Of a stretch of 64,000 bases of DNA, positions 23,135 through 35,329 are shown piece after piece (position 1 is the first letter of the stretch; every line of letters starts with the position of its first letter). Location: assembly GCA_030765065.1 (NCBI GenBank), contig CM060977.1, positions 99,155,795-99,219,794 of the forward strand. Direction: 5' to 3'. The DNA is from Deroplatys truncata. Lineage: Eukaryota > Arthropoda > Insecta > Mantodea > Mantidae. The notes below the pieces were generated by a model. The model made no database searches. It saw only the letters and a program-made list of their open reading frames with translations, and was not told the DNA's origin. Position numbers and translations under genes: made by a program.

Positions 23135-23945
23135 ATCCTTTGTTGCACTCACATGACTTTCTCCACTCTTGTACTAACTATTTTTTACAAACGCTTATTC
23201 TCCATCTACTTCATGTTGATCGAGATGAACATTTGCAGAAACCATTTTATTGCTAATTGTCTTGTAGGTACAAGGGGAATATGGTAGGCTTTAAGCGATT
23301 GTCAACTCCTTTAAGAGCTGATAGCTATTTGGAGCATTCCATTCTCTTTGCATGTCCAGGACATAAAAAAAACGAATAAGGAATTCCCATTTGAGAAAAG
23401 ATGTAAGTATTGGAAAATCCAAACAAATAACAAGAAATATCTCGGACGCGGTTCACTCAAGAAACAGTATATGCTATAAATTGTGTGCTTTAACCAGATC
23501 TACATATTTGTATAGTAAAATTTTGTCTGTCTCTTACGATTTATCAGTTATACGAAAGTGATTCAGAATGAAGAGGGCTTTGGGGACATACCCAGAAAAT
23601 TAATCATATATGTTTCATTTGTCATGAAAATATTGTTACAGTTACTTTTGAGAAAAGAAAAATTTTGGAAAAATTTTCCATGTAAAGAGTAGTTTGGGGT
23701 GGTAGGATTTTCTTGAAAATCCTCGTGTCCCATTCTTGGAAGATACTAAACTCAAATACCAAGTTTGGTATTTATCCGACCTTTCGTTTTTGAGACACAC
23801 ACAGACACACAGGGACCTTTTCCTAAAAGTGCTTTTTTGGATTCAGGGGCCTTAAAACATGTATTTCCAGTGAAATCTAAATATAGAATTTTGGGTGGAA
23901 TACAATACTTTCCCTACTTACTACACGTAGTAGAAAAAGCAAATT
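23135..23945 (+). mobile_element. Family A element (subfamily with GCAAAGAGAATGG box)
   Basis: TGCACTCACATGACTTTCTC at the start, CCATTCTCTTTGCATGTCC reversed inside, TACCAAGTTTGGTATTTATC, and TACTACACGTAGTAGAAAAA at the end. It shares subfamily features with 28490 and with the 9086/10655 pieces. Confidence 0.88.
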
Positions 23946-23954
23946 CAATTCCAT

Positions 23955-24370
23955 AGTCGTGATTCGTGGTCCAATTGCTGTAACCAAATGAACTACCATG
24001 ACAACATGCCGGTACGTCATTAAATGCCCCAAACTGATTCGTAGTCTATTCTACCTTTCCAACCTTGTCCTATATACCGTTTGTGCGAAACCACAAGTGT
24101 TAATTATCGTGAATTGACCTAATGGTTGGTTAAACTATGAACCCCGTACTTAGACATTGTCAAAAATGTAATGATAATAATGATAAGTTTTACATCTCCT
24201 TTTGGTTTGCCTAAAAAAATGCGAGTCAGTTGGTAACTTTAATGTCGTAGCAATATGTTGCCATTATAGCTCAGTTGGTTAGAACAACCGGGCGGAAACA
24301 GGAGGATACATAGTTCAAATACCGGCTATGGCACTGAAGTTTTCGTTCTACCTTTCTAATGCTAAAATAT
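23955..24370 (+). repeat. tRNA-containing repeat (family Q)
   Basis: The body (TGAATTGACCTAATGGTTGG, ACATCTCCTTTTGGTTTGCC) precedes a tRNA-like region at 24258-24332 with A box TAGCTCAGTTGGTTAGA and B box AGTTCAAATACCGG. The same order, body then tRNA-like part, is seen at 51480-51835 and, reversed, at 53297-53570. Confidence 0.75.
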
Positions 24371-24429
24371 ATCTTTTTAAATTTAACGTGCTTTAACCTG
24401 GTAGGTTATATCAGACAAGAATGAATGAA

Positions 24430-24612
24430 ATGGATAAAATTATGCCCAAACGGGCCCGGAGTCTATAGGGCTTATATCTTTTCAGGATAAGAGAAAACCC
24501 TGGATAAAATCCTTATCCGAGCATGTCGTACTAATAAAAATTGGAACTCGGGACCTCTTGAATGTGAGGCAGGCACACTACCCCCAAACTATAGAGGCGG
24601 GCTTGTTTATTT
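24430..24612 (-). repeat. Decayed tRNA-derived SINE, minus strand
   Basis: On the minus strand CCGCCTCTATAGTTTGGGGG begins an A-box-like head and CCCGAGTTCCAATTTTTATT contains a B-box-like GAGTTCCAA. Only one copy was noticed in the window. Confidence 0.5.
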
Positions 24613-25405
24613 TATTATTCACTTTTGCGTGTGACATTGGAAGCATGTAATTTGGTCTACGTTTTATCATTAATGTCTTTAACATATTAGTACTATTGGT
24701 ATTGAACGCCGTACTTACTAGGCAACTTCTTCACCACGGATGTACTATGTTATGTCCTTCCTTTTAGAACTGACACTCGCTTAAAAAGCTGACTCAACGC
24801 GATGACGTTATGACACACTATGTAATGAACAGTGAAGATGCGATACGCTCTCTCCACAAGTCCTAAATTGGAAATTAACTAAGGTATATTACCTTTATGT
24901 GCCTCCTTCCGCTTTTCACTGTAAGACAGTAAAACTTTGGCAATCTCACAAGGAATCACTGCTGCTTGTCCTCAGAAATGTAGCTTCAGAGTTCATAGTC
25001 CTGATTTTTTTCCTTGCCTACTTCTCCCGCCTCTTGTATAAGGACTGAATAAAAGTTTCTGCTTTACTAGATGTCTGGTTCTGCAAGCAGGGACAAAAAC
25101 AGGAAGAGAAGTGCGGTGGAAAGTGATGGACACTCTGGGACGGGTGAAACGTTGATATCAAGCCATTTTTTACAGGCTGGAAACGATTTTTCGGGGGGGA
25201 TTTTTTCGCTTTTTTGTTTCACTCCAAGTTTGGAGAAGTAGCTTAATGAAGGGCATCCATCTGGTGGGCCGAGCTGTGCATACAGCTGGAGCTAAAAGGG
25301 TCTATATACCCCGGCGAAAGTTAAAAATGTCAACACTATCTTAAGTTTATTTTTGGAGAAATGTGCTTTCCATTTTCAACCTCCCAAACATAATAACTCA
25401 CTTTC
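24613..25405. other. Unassigned stretch with a motif shared with 45040-45190
   Basis: Around 24890-24915 AAGGTATATTACCTTTATGTGCCTCC resembles (in pieces) 45050-45080, pointing to a small dispersed element. No gene recognised. Confidence 0.35.
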
Positions 25406-25704
25406 TCCAAATTATATAATTCTATACAGTTTGGACCAGTTATTCGTATCAAAGAGTAGCTTTAGTTTCCCTACCGCATACTTATGGTAGAAGAGAAAAT
25501 ACTATGCTCAGAAAACTCCATAGGGAATATATTCACATGCTCAAATCCAGAATGAAAACGAAAATCTGATTCTCTACTCGCTGTTCTGTGAACTATTCTT
25601 ACAAAAGCTTGTTCTTCTATTTACTTCTGGTTTATTCAGTTAAATTTTCCTTACAAATTTAGGCATTCCTTTGTAGGTATAGAAATAGGGTAGGACTAAC
25701 ACTA
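25406..25704 (+). repeat. Segment duplicated at 26757-27010, including a family A 5' part
   Basis: ATTATATAATTCTATACAG through TATTCATATCGAAGAGCAG-like words occurs here and again at 26757-27010. Both continue into the first ~140 bp of a family A-like sequence (CTATTCTTACAAAAGCTTG). Confidence 0.65.
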
Positions 25705-26221
25705 GAGCTAAGAGCGGAGGGGAAATTAGCACCTCGAACTGCAAGATGTCTTGTACCTGAGCCGGACTGCCCCCGAGAAGGAGGGGTGAGGTAAGGGGAG
25801 ACAGAGAGCATGACAGGACAAAGGGCAGGGTCCATATCTACCTTTTACAGATTGAAACACCCCGAATATCAGCTGGTGCAACCAGCAGGCTTGCTCATCC
25901 CACTAGGCGGCTTGGGACTCGAAGTACGCTCCCCTTTCGGGAGACGAAGGGTTACATAGAGCATCCTTTTCCTTGCAACGTCAAGACTCCCGCCGAAACT
26001 TTCAACCCTGAAGCATACCAGGTGGATGAAAGGTGAAATGAAATGAGTAAGAGGGGGAAATGGAGGGACAGGAAATTCGAAGGATGCAATAAATCTTGCC
26101 AGCATTCGCCGGGGAAACTCCCTAAAAAACCCATGGGTATGGAAGGTCAGCAGCGGAAATCGAAACTTCAACCTCCCGAATGTTAGCCAGAGACGTTGCC
26201 GCCTGAGCCATCTCGCTCGAT
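25705..26221 (-). repeat. Long tRNA-derived SINE (family L), minus strand
   Basis: Reversed landmarks CAGGGTCCATATCTACCTTT, GGGTTACATAGAGCATCC and the head CCTGAGCCATCTCGCTCGA at the right end. The body matches 30682-31200 on the plus strand. Open frames on the minus strand (25869-26171) are read-through of the SINE. Confidence 0.82.
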
Positions 26222-26234
26222 CAGATATAGTTAT

Positions 26235-26757
26235 AGGTAGTTGTTATGAAGGGTACAATGCTGCACCGCGACCTACATAGGTCTATTAAGCCTATCATCC
26301 CCTAGGGGAAAGGGACGAAATGAAGGAACCACACAAGAGACTATAGGCCGTAATCAGAGACAGGCCACAGAGAAGCGCGAAGTCACTAACACTTCCAAAC
26401 TTGCAGACCCGTCCCACTTGCGGAGCCACCGAAATAGGGAGATGAACGACTCACAATCAAGCTGCCCTCTGGTGTCCACAGGGAGAACTTTTTCTATTGA
26501 GCTTGCATCCGCGCTGTCTGTCCGGCACCGCCATAGGCTGCGAAACCTAGAAGCACACCTGAAAAATGAGTACGCGGAATGAAAGGGAAGTGGTGGAGGA
26601 AAGGAAATAGTGGTAGAACCCACTGTAGTATTCGCAGGCAGACAGCGGGGGAATCACTAAAACCCATGAGTCTGAGCAGGTGGTCGCCGAGGATGGACCC
26701 CGCGACCTCCCGAATGCGAGTCGCATACGTTACCGTGGCGCCACCTAGCTCTGTCTG
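26235..26757 (-). repeat. Long tRNA-derived SINE (family L variant), minus strand
   Basis: GAGACTATAGGCCGTAATCA, CTGCCCTCTGGTGTCCAC and the reversed B box CGCGACCTCCCGAATGCGAG near 26705, with the head ending GCCACCTAGCTC. It lies in tandem with the preceding minus-strand copy. Confidence 0.8.
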
Positions 26758-27010
26758 CCAGTTATATAATTCTATAATTGTGTAACAGATATTCATATCG
26801 AAGAGCAGTTATACCTTTTCTACAGCATGCTTAAGGTAAATAAGTATTATGCTCCGTAAAATATGCATAGAGATATCCAAGTATTCAAACTCAGGATGAT
26901 ATGAAAAATCTCATATTTGGATTCACATGACTTTCTCTACAGACTATTCTTATAAAAGCTTACTTTCTATCCACTTCTAGCTTATTGAAATAAATTTGAG
27001 AAAATGCTTT
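26758..27010 (+). repeat. Second copy of the 25406-25704 segment
   Basis: GTTATATAATTCTATAATTG, CATATCGAAGAGCAGTTATA and ATGACTTTCTCTACAGACTA match the first copy in order. Together the two copies bracket the two SINEs. Confidence 0.65.
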
Positions 27011-27045
27011 GTTGCTGCTATGTTTGGAAAAGCCGATTTGAAGTA

Positions 27046-27791
27046 GGAGCTGTATTGTATTTCAACTGTTGGGGAGCCGAACACTTGATGTAGTTGCAAC
27101 CGCACGTATAGTAAACAGTTTCCGGTAGCCTTCACCCCAAGTGTACTTCCAGGTGGCCTTTGCCCCAAGTTTAAAAAAAAATGTTAACTTTGTAATTAAA
27201 CTGTTTCTTTAAATATTAAATATTTATGTTTGCCTCGGCTGCGTCAGTATTTATTTTAGAAACATGGATATCTTGGGAGGGTTGTGGTACAACAAGAATG
27301 TAGGCTTACAAAGATTATAATTTTAATTCCCTTCTTTTATTAATGCTTGATACGAATTAAATAACACTTCACTGATATAGAGAGCTGTGAGATTATTTTT
27401 ATTAATGAATTACAACTTTTAACACGTAAACTTATTTTTTTTTTGTCTCACACGAATACGTATTAAATTTCTGTCGAGGACACATCTTGCATCCGGTTAC
27501 TATCACTGTCTGTGGGCAACTAAACTGATTTCCATCGCCTAAACTTTGTAAATTTATGTATTTCAAGCCTCTGATTGGCTAATCCTACTCCAATAGAATA
27601 CCTTCATTTAACTAAAGCTTCTTCTGGTTGTTGATTGGCTATTTTATAAACTGTCACTAAAATTACATTATTGTTACTCCAAGTATCACAAATAGTACTG
27701 TTAAACTTTCTTACTCATTATTGACTCAAGGTTACCTCATTGTTACCTTATTGTTAGCAACTTTTAACTTATTATTCTCACAGCTCCTACA
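27046..27791. other. Unidentified block bounded by an 11-bp perfect inverted repeat
   Basis: GTAGGAGCTGT at about 27046 is mirrored by ACAGCTCCTAC at about 27781. On the minus strand the block has AGCCAATCAA and TTTATAAAATAGCC (promoter-like) and AATAAAAATAATC (polyadenylation-like) in the order expected of an LTR. Either an LTR-like fossil or a TIR element is possible; neither is established. Confidence 0.3.
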
Positions 27792-28489
27792 TTATTAAAT
27801 TACGTAATATATTTACATAATATTATTGAACATGTTTACAACAATATAAGCATATACAATAACTGTTACATACATTTTACAAATTATTGCATACACATAT
27901 TGCTTCAAGGCGGGCTGTTATTGAATTTACATAATATATAATTTGACTGAAATTATTTAATTGTTAAAAATACTGCATCAAATTTTCTTGAAATTTAGAC
28001 ATTTCATTGCAGGTAAACAGAGACAAAAGGTTAGTCAGATTTTTGAAAAGCGGATCGCTATGTGTTGGCTGTGAAATACCGGGCACAAGTACGTTGCGTC
28101 CTATCCAGGGTGTTTCACTGGCTATTACCTATTTAGAAGGAGCGTAAGTTGAGTTCGTCAAGTGGTGTATTTACTATAAACGAAAAACTGATATTTTCTG
28201 AAACTACATTATATAGCGCTATGTTACGTCATAGAGCAACGAATCAGCAACATTATGTTTTCTGAATCAACATTAATACGTAATATGCCACGGCTACGTC
28301 ATAGCAGTCAATTAAGACCCTCCCTCCCATACCCTGAGCAAGGCTGTTCAGTAGTACTGCGAGACTGTAATGAAATGGAGGTGGTTATCATAAAAAGGGA
28401 CATATATTGCGTGTTATTTCCGGCACCATAAGCAACTTTCCAGTGGGATTGAGTATTGGGCCTTAAGTACAAAACATGTAACTCTGTTA
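27792..28489. other. Unassigned stretch
   Basis: Very AT-rich to about 28020, then mixed sequence. The minus-strand open frame at 28308-28589 runs partly into family A and has no recognisable domain. Confidence 0.35.
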
Positions 28490-30025
28490 TAAAAATCTGA
28501 TGTGTTGCACTCACATGACTTTCTCTACTCTTGTACAAACTATTCTTATAATCGCTTATTCTCATGTTAGTCGAGATAAACATTTGCAAAAACTAGCTTA
28601 TTCTTAATTTTCTTGTAGTTGCAAGGGGAATGTGGTAGGCTTTAAGCGATAATCAAATCATTTAAGAGCTGGTTGCTATGTGAAGCATTCCATTCACTTT
28701 GTATGTCCCGGACATAAAAAAAAGCCGAATACCGAATTCTCATTAAGGAAAAGCATAAGTATTGGAAAATGCAAACAAATATATACACTTGTATGTGACA
28801 TAAATTGTGTGTTTTAACGAGTTCCACAGTTTTTGTGTAGTGCAATTCTGTGTCTCGCTTATGTTATGCATCTCAGTTATGCAAAAATAATTTATAATGA
28901 AGAGGACTGTTGGAGACATTCCCAGAAATTTCAAGATATACATTTCATTTATCATTAAAATATCCTAAACATATGATATTTTAATCAAAATCGTTAGAGC
29001 CATTTTTGAGAAAATAAACATTTTAAAATTGTTCCATGTAAAGGGTAGTATGAGGTGGAGGGATGTACTTTAAAATGTTTGTGTGGCATCCTTGAAGAAT
29101 ACTAAACATACCAGGTTTGGTATTTACCCGACTTTGTTTTTGAGTTATGCGTTTAACAGTCAGAGAAACAGACACGCTCACGGACATGTTTTCAGAAATG
29201 CGTCATTTATATTCAGGGCTCTTCAAAACGTGTATTTCCATGAAATTTCGTTATAAATTTTTTGGGTGGAATCCAGTTTTCCCCTACTTACCATGCGTAG
29301 TTCTTTTTTAAAAAAAAAAGGTTCCCTTGTACCCAGTTTATGCTACTGAGTTTTACTTTTTTCATACCGCTTATTTCCGCAACACACTTACAAACACAAA
29401 CACCCATGCCCGTGGCGGGACTCGAACCCGCGACCCTCAGCTTGGCGGAGCGTCGGGGCGAGCACTCCAGCGACCACGGCTACGGTGGCCGGCAATGCGT
29501 AGTAGAAAAGGTAAAAACCGACAACAACTTATAACTTGAAAAACGTGTAAGTATTGAAAATGAAAACGAATAACAATGAATATCTTAGAAATATTGTCAC
29601 AAAAATATATTTCAACACAAATTGTGTGCTTTGACGAGATCTATTCGTTCTATAGTAACATTTTACTATATCTTACGATTTACCAACTATATAAAAGATT
29701 TTTAGAATCAAGAGGACTTCACAGGCTATTTGCAAGAATTCAAAATAGTATTATACTTTTTAGTCACGAAACGTCTTAAACATATCGCATTTTAATCAAA
29801 ATAGCCAGATTTTTTAAAAGTAAAAAAAATAAGGGGTAACTTAGGGGAGGTATAATTTTGAGGACTTTTGGAAGATGCTGAACCCAAATACCAAGTATGC
29901 TATTTATCGGACTTTTCATTTTGGAGTTATGCAATTCATAAACACACACAGAGGAACTTTCAAAACATGTATTTTCGGTGAAATCGCTGTATCGAGTTTT
30001 GGGGTGGAATAACATGATTCTTCTA
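28490..30025 (+). mobile_element. Family A copies (one near complete, one 5'-truncated) with a SINE at the junction
   Basis: The first copy runs from TATAAAAATCTGATGTGTTG (28490) to CCTACTTACCATGCGTAG (29301). After the SINE a second partial copy runs from about 29530 (GTAAGTATTGAAAATG) to TTCTTCTACTCATAG (30025). The SINE target repeat ATGCGTAGT is family A sequence. Confidence 0.8.
29293..29503 (-). repeat. Short tRNA-derived SINE (family S), minus strand, with target duplication
   Basis: The element 29302-29494 carries the reversed B box GGACTCGAACCCGCGACC at about 29418 and head end CACGGCTACGGTGGCCGGC. ATGCGTAGT occurs at 29293-29301 and 29495-29503. It matches 5002-5176 on the opposite strand. 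The 64-70 codon frames here are SINE read-through. Confidence 0.87.
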
Positions 30026-30049
30026 CTCATAGATTATAGGTTGTTCAAC

Positions 30050-30495
30050 GAAGTGGGACACCTCTACAGAGATCTATTGTGCCTACCATCCTCTAGGAGA
30101 AAGGGATGAGCGAGGGAACTACGCTGGAGGCTACAGGCCGTAGACAGATATGCCATAGAGACGCGCAGATGTCCCTAAAATTTCCCAGCTCACAAATCCA
30201 TTTGTCACCGCTGGAGCTGCGGAGAGAGAACGATGAACACCCCATCAGTGAGTAGCCCTCTGGTGTTCACTGGAGTATTCTCTCCAGTGAGCATGCACGC
30301 CTGAAAGATGAGAAGGAAACGGAAACGACGTAAAGGAAAAAGTGATAGAGAAGGAACTGCCCCAGCATTTGCCTGTCGATCCCGTGGAAACTACGAAAAG
30401 CTCATGGGTCAGAATGGGCAGTCGCCGGGTATGGAACCCGGGAGCTTCCGAAATCGGGCCACAGACGTTCTGCCTGAGGCATCCCGCTCGGTAAT
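30050..30495 (-). repeat. Long tRNA-derived SINE (family L variant), minus strand
   Basis: GGAGGCTACAGGCCGTAGAC, CCCTCTGGTGTTCACTGGAG and the reversed B box TATGGAACCCGGGAGCTTCC. The head CCTGAGGCATCCCGCTCGG is at the right end. It is head-to-head with the next copy. Confidence 0.82.
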
Positions 30496-30681
30496 CCTCT
30501 GCTTACAATGGGTAATAATAAAAACAGTACATGGTTGTGCTAATTAGTTTTTAAACAAACTTGCCCGATATCAAACCACCAATATGACACTTTATTACCT
30601 ATTCTTTAAAATGCTTGTATAAAATACTCATACCTCTACTTATACTTTTGTAGGAGAAGAGTACCAAGCGGTTTTCAAGGC

Positions 30682-31200
30682 CAAGCGGGATTGCTCAAAC
30701 GCTAACCTATATGGCCAGCATTCAGGAGGTCCTGGGTTAGATTCCTGCGGCCAACCTTCCTGATCCATGCGTTTTTTCGGGGCTTTCCCGGGTCCTAAAC
30801 GAATGCTTCGGAGGTTCATTACAGCTGCCGAATTTCCTGTACCTCCCTTTCACCTCCATTCACATTTCACTTCACCTGGTCTGTTTGAGTTGAACGTGTC
30901 GGCGGGTTGCATGCCAGGGGAAAAGGATGCTCTATGTAACCCTTCGTTCCCCAGAATGCAGATGGTCTCCGAGTGCTGGACTCCCCATGGCATATGCAAG
31001 ATCATAGGAGGAGAGGAACCAGCTGCCACCCGGGGAGTTTCAATCTGTAAAACATAGGGACCCTGCCCTCTGTTCTGCCGTGCCTCTTGGCTCCTCTCAT
31101 ATCACCCCCCTGCTGAGGGCACCCCGTCACGGGCTTAGAGACTAGATCCTATATGTCGAGGTGCTAAGTCCCCCCTCCAACCCTATTCCTACTCCTAGGT
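30682..31200 (+). repeat. Long tRNA-derived SINE (family L), plus strand
   Basis: Head CCAAGCGGGATTGCTCAAAC, B box GGGTTAGATTCCTG at about 30733, then CCTGTACCTCCCTTTCACC and CAATCTGTAAAACATAGGG. The 3' part AGCCTGAGAC-type end runs to CCCTATTCCTAC. The 96-codon frame at 30767-31057 is not a gene. Confidence 0.82.
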
Positions 31201-31915
31201 TTTGAATACCGGAAAATAAATAAAATAACAGAACTTTAGAATATGACGGATCATATAACAGCGTAGAAAGTAATTTAAACAGCGCAGCACTCTAAAAATA
31301 ATGTCCAAATATGTGTTACATCTGCTCTAAGGGATTAAAACCTAGCAGATACATAGTTTGAAGTGACGTGCGTTTTCTGCACCGAAAATCCAAAACTCAA
31401 TTTCTTTTACCAAAATGACTAAAATAGCACTTCGGTCACCCTTAAATAACAAACGCATAGAAATTTAGATCTTCAGAACACAAACGCTATTAAAATGTTA
31501 CCATGTACCTAGATTCCCTTAATGCATACGTTTTAAAAGCCCCGCCCCCATCATGACTGATTGCTATTTCACTGTAGTCCCCTTCGCAACTGCCGCAAAA
31601 AGGCTAAGTTTACTTCGTTATCTCACAAGAGAAAAAGTTAAATTAATAATAACAAGGCAGGGAGGGTCCCCTTTCCCCACTTTGTGGCTTCCGGCCGCCG
31701 CGGTGCAAGTTAAATTAACATCGCTCATTTACTGTCTCTCTCAATGAACGTGCTCAACACGTTCTTGCGATGGGAAAAAAGTGAGCATAGCTCTTTCCTT
31801 GCGGTCAACCACAATGCTCAGCTTAGGAGCAAGTTCCAATGTGCAAAAAATAAAACCACCAGGTATGAACCTCACTCGCCCACCAAAAACAAAGAGCTAT
31901 GGACGGAAAAACAAA
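31201..31915. other. Unassigned stretch
   Basis: Contains a GC-richer island at 31660-31700. Overlapping frames of 64-103 codons (31553-32055) show no recognisable domain and run into family A. No gene supported. Confidence 0.35.
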
Positions 31916-31917
31916 CA

Positions 31918-32645
31918 AAAATATCATATGTGTTACTTTCACATTGTTATTTCTACCCTCTATCGTTTATTAGTGAGTATACGAAAACTTATTTTTCTAT
32001 CTATTTCATTTTAATCGACCTTTGCAGAAATATTACACTACGCATTTCGTTATAGACACAGAGTCAGCGATAGTCAACTGTTTAAAAACTGGACGCTGCA
32101 TGCTGATCTTAAAATTTCATACCGTTTGCATGCAATTACAAGAAACAACTGGGGAGTTAAAAGTGACAAAGTATTGAAAAATTCAAATGAATAATAACGA
32201 ATATCTTGGAAATGGCTGGTTCTAGAAAAAAACTATTTGAAATAAGCTTATTCTTTAAAGACATCTTGTGTAGTATGTTTTCGTCTATCGCTCAATGTTT
32301 ACCAGTTAAACCAAAATTATATAACTTTCCGAAAGAAGAGGACCTCTCAGGCTATACACAAAAATTAAAAATATACCTTTTATCTCTCATGTAAATATCT
32401 TTAATACGCGGTGTTTTAATCAAAATCGTTAAGAGAAAATCGAAAAATGTTTCATGTAAAGGGAGTTGGCAAGATTTTCTTGGAAAGCTTCGGGTTCAAT
32501 CTTTGGAAGATAGGCAGAAAACGGAAGGACCTTCTTCTAAAATTCTTTTGTGATTCAGGGGCACACAACACATGTATTTAAGTTAAATCTTAATATCGAA
32601 TTTATGGGTGGAATGCAATGCCTTCACTACCTACTATGCACACTG
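31918..32645 (+). mobile_element. Family A element
   Basis: From ATATCATATGTGTTACTTTC through TTATAGACACAGAGTCAGC and TTTTCGTCTATCGCTCAATG to GGTGGAATGCAATGCCTTCA, with an internal deletion near the CA tract. Confidence 0.82.
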
Positions 32646-32869
32646 GTGTGCATATAATGTGGCCCATAATGAAGCGGAGCTTGAAGTATGGTTTGTTGGT
32701 AGTTGGAAGATGCTTCATGGGGCATGTATGGAAGCCAATTTGTCGCAGTCACTTCGTGTTATCTTATTGCTGGGCGCCTGTTATTGTTTTATTATTTTGC
32801 ATTTTGGGTTCATTGTGCTCCGGCTAGCTATTATTATTATTCAGTCGAGTAAATCTCTTAAACAGGATG

Positions 32870-33622
32870 TGTAAGCGGAAAGGATTTTGTTACTCAAAGA
32901 TAACACTGATAAAAGAATTTGTTTTTACACTTTTATTACCGTCACAATTAAGTTCACATATTGATTCGTGATACACGCCAAACTGAAACTGTTATATTTT
33001 CTAATATCACTATAGTCACTTATTTACTGCACATTATTAATTCGCGTTTCACATTTATAACAAACTTTAAGACGCAAGAGATTCTGTAGAATTGCGACGT
33101 GTACTTTATGTATGCTTCCATTGAACTCCGCAACGTGTAACCCGCGAACGATTCTGATGAACTAACTGTGTGACGTATAACGCGTGAATGGTTCTGTTGG
33201 ACTGACGAAATCTGCCTCTGACCCCAATATGCCTAAAGATTATAACCGAGCTGCTATTGGTTAATAAAACGCGCCAACATTAGCGTCTATTTTTATATCC
33301 AATCAAAAATTACGAAAACATATGCTCTAGGGAAAATATTCCCGCTATTTCTAAGAAAAGCGCGCCAATCTGACGTCATTTGTTTGTCTCTTCTAATTAA
33401 TATTCAACTCACCCCCCTCGCACATTGTTATCCGCTCCTATTGTCAGTTTCAGTGAGGCCGTGTAAACTTATTTCCTAACAATGCTTGTAATTAACAAAC
33501 ATCTCAAATCAATGTCATACAATAATGCTTATTTACACTACACTCACTCTGGCATTTACATTATTGTGATACACATTACTGCCACAAGCCATTTGCCTAG
33601 GTACTGACAAAATATTGCCACA
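32870..33622 (-). mobile_element. LTR of a retroelement fossil (minus strand) with adjoining polypurine tract
   Basis: On the minus strand 753 bp begin TGTGGCAATATTTTG and end CCTTTCCGCTTACA. A CCAAT-like ACCAATAG, a TATA box GGATATAAAAATAG (33288-33301) and a polyadenylation signal GTAATAAAAGTG (about 32930) lie in the correct order. Immediately upstream is the purine run GGTGGGGGG (33623-33632), as expected at the 3' LTR of a retroelement. Internal sequence to about 34100 is decayed and unassigned. No matching target repeat was found. Confidence 0.65.
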
Positions 33623-34299
33623 CCCCCCACCAGCGCGATCACCTCTGTTTTTCGAGGATAATTCAACCCTAGATTGGCGCGGTACTTTATTTCCCCAAAA
33701 GTAAATATGGCCGAACTGCCGAAGGTTAGTATTAAAACTTAAACCTTATATTTTCGTCCTGCACTACCGCTTTCTGAATGCCGTTTGGTAGCAGCAATAA
33801 CTTAACCTTTGTCTCCATGTCGCTGATGAAACCTCTCGTATAAGTAAATGTCATAGCTGTCGTTCAGTTTATCCTCTCATGCAAATAATTGTCCATCCCT
33901 TTCTCCTGAAGGCGAAATATTTTAAATTGATTTAACCTTTCTTTGTGTGCCAATCGTAGCGAAAGTCTTTCATAGAGGGGTAGCGGACCAATCCTTGCAT
34001 TTCACATAGATTATAAACATCGTTCATTGGTTAGTGTGTATGTCGAGTTGTTTTCTAGGCCAGTCACATAGAGAACCGATACTAGCCGGGCGGAGTCAAA
34101 ACTTGGTTACCTCAAGGTGGGAAACTTAAGGAGAGAAAAACACTATAGCGATTTAGGAGAATGGGCAACTTTTTATGTACGAACAGTGCACATGGTAGAG
34201 AAAGTAAAAAAACAAATTATGATACGTTATGTTATGGCTTTCTCTGCTCACTATTGCTGGTTTCTACACATAACTATTATTATAAAATATTTTTATCTT
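33623..34299. other. Stretch next to the minus-strand LTR, possibly decayed internal region
   Basis: No recognisable protein domain. Position next to the purine tract suggests remnant retroelement sequence; this is inference. Confidence 0.3.
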
Positions 34300-34555
34300 G
34301 TCTAAAGATAGAGAAGGTATGGCATTCCACCAAAATTCGATATCGAGATGTTTTGAGGCCCTCTGAACCAAAATATAATTTTTAGTAGAAGGTCCATGTG
34401 TGTTCGTGTATGTGACTGTGAACTCAGAGAAACGAAAAATTGTATAACTACCAAACTTGGTATATAAGTTCGATATCTTTCGAAGATGTGCACAACGATT
34501 TCCAAGAAAATCCTCAACCCCAAACATCCTTTATATGGAAAAAACTTTCTTACTC
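34300..34555 (-). mobile_element. Family A 3' part, minus strand
   Basis: AGAGAAGGTATGGCATTCCA, GATATCGAGATGTTTTGAGG, ACCAAACTTGGTATATAAGT in reversed order. Confidence 0.8.
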
Positions 34556-34557
34556 TT

Positions 34558-35322
34558 TTATTTTATAAAAATCAGATGTGTTACATTTACATGACGTTCT
34601 CTACGCTTTATTGTTTATTAGTGGATACACAAACCATTGTTATTAAGCCTATTTTTCCATCTACTACATTTCAATCCAAATAAACCTTTGCAGAAATAGT
34701 TGCAGTACACATTTCGTTATAGATACAAAAAGAATAGCGATAGTCAAATGTTTAAGAACTGGACGCTATACACTGGCCTTAAAATCCCATACTGTTTCCA
34801 TGCAATCGCCAGAAACAATTGACGTTAAAATAACTTCAAGAGAATGACCAAGAAATAATTAATTCGAATCCTTGAGACGCCTTATATCACAAAAAAGTTT
34901 ACTATAATCAAACCGTGTATTTTAAAGAGATATACACCTTTGTGTAGTACGTTTTCGTCTTCGCTTAAGGTTTAACATTCTACAAGATTATACAAAATGA
35001 CTTACAAATGAAGTAGATTTCACAAGCTATTCTCAGAAAATTCAAAGTATACATTTTATTTGTCATGTAAATATCCTTAATATATGGTATTTTAATCAAA
35101 ACCGTTAGAGCCAATTGTTTTAGAAAATCCAAAATTTCGAAAAACCTTCCATGTAAATGGTTGCCTGTTGGGGGATTTTATTGATTATCTTCATGTGGCA
35201 CCTTTGGATAATACTGAATCCAAATACCAAGTTTGGTGTTTATCCGACTTTCGTTTTTCAATTATGCTGTTCACAGACAAGGACATGCTTCCAAAACTGC
35301 TTCATTGGTATGAGGGCTCTAG
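34558..35322 (+). mobile_element. Family A element, plus strand, 3'-truncated
   Basis: TATAAAAATCAGATGTGTTA at the start, TAGCGATAGTCAAATGTTTA, TACCAAGTTTGGTGTTTATC; stops after CACAGACAAGGACATGC. Confidence 0.85.
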
Positions 35323-35329
35323 ATTAAAC

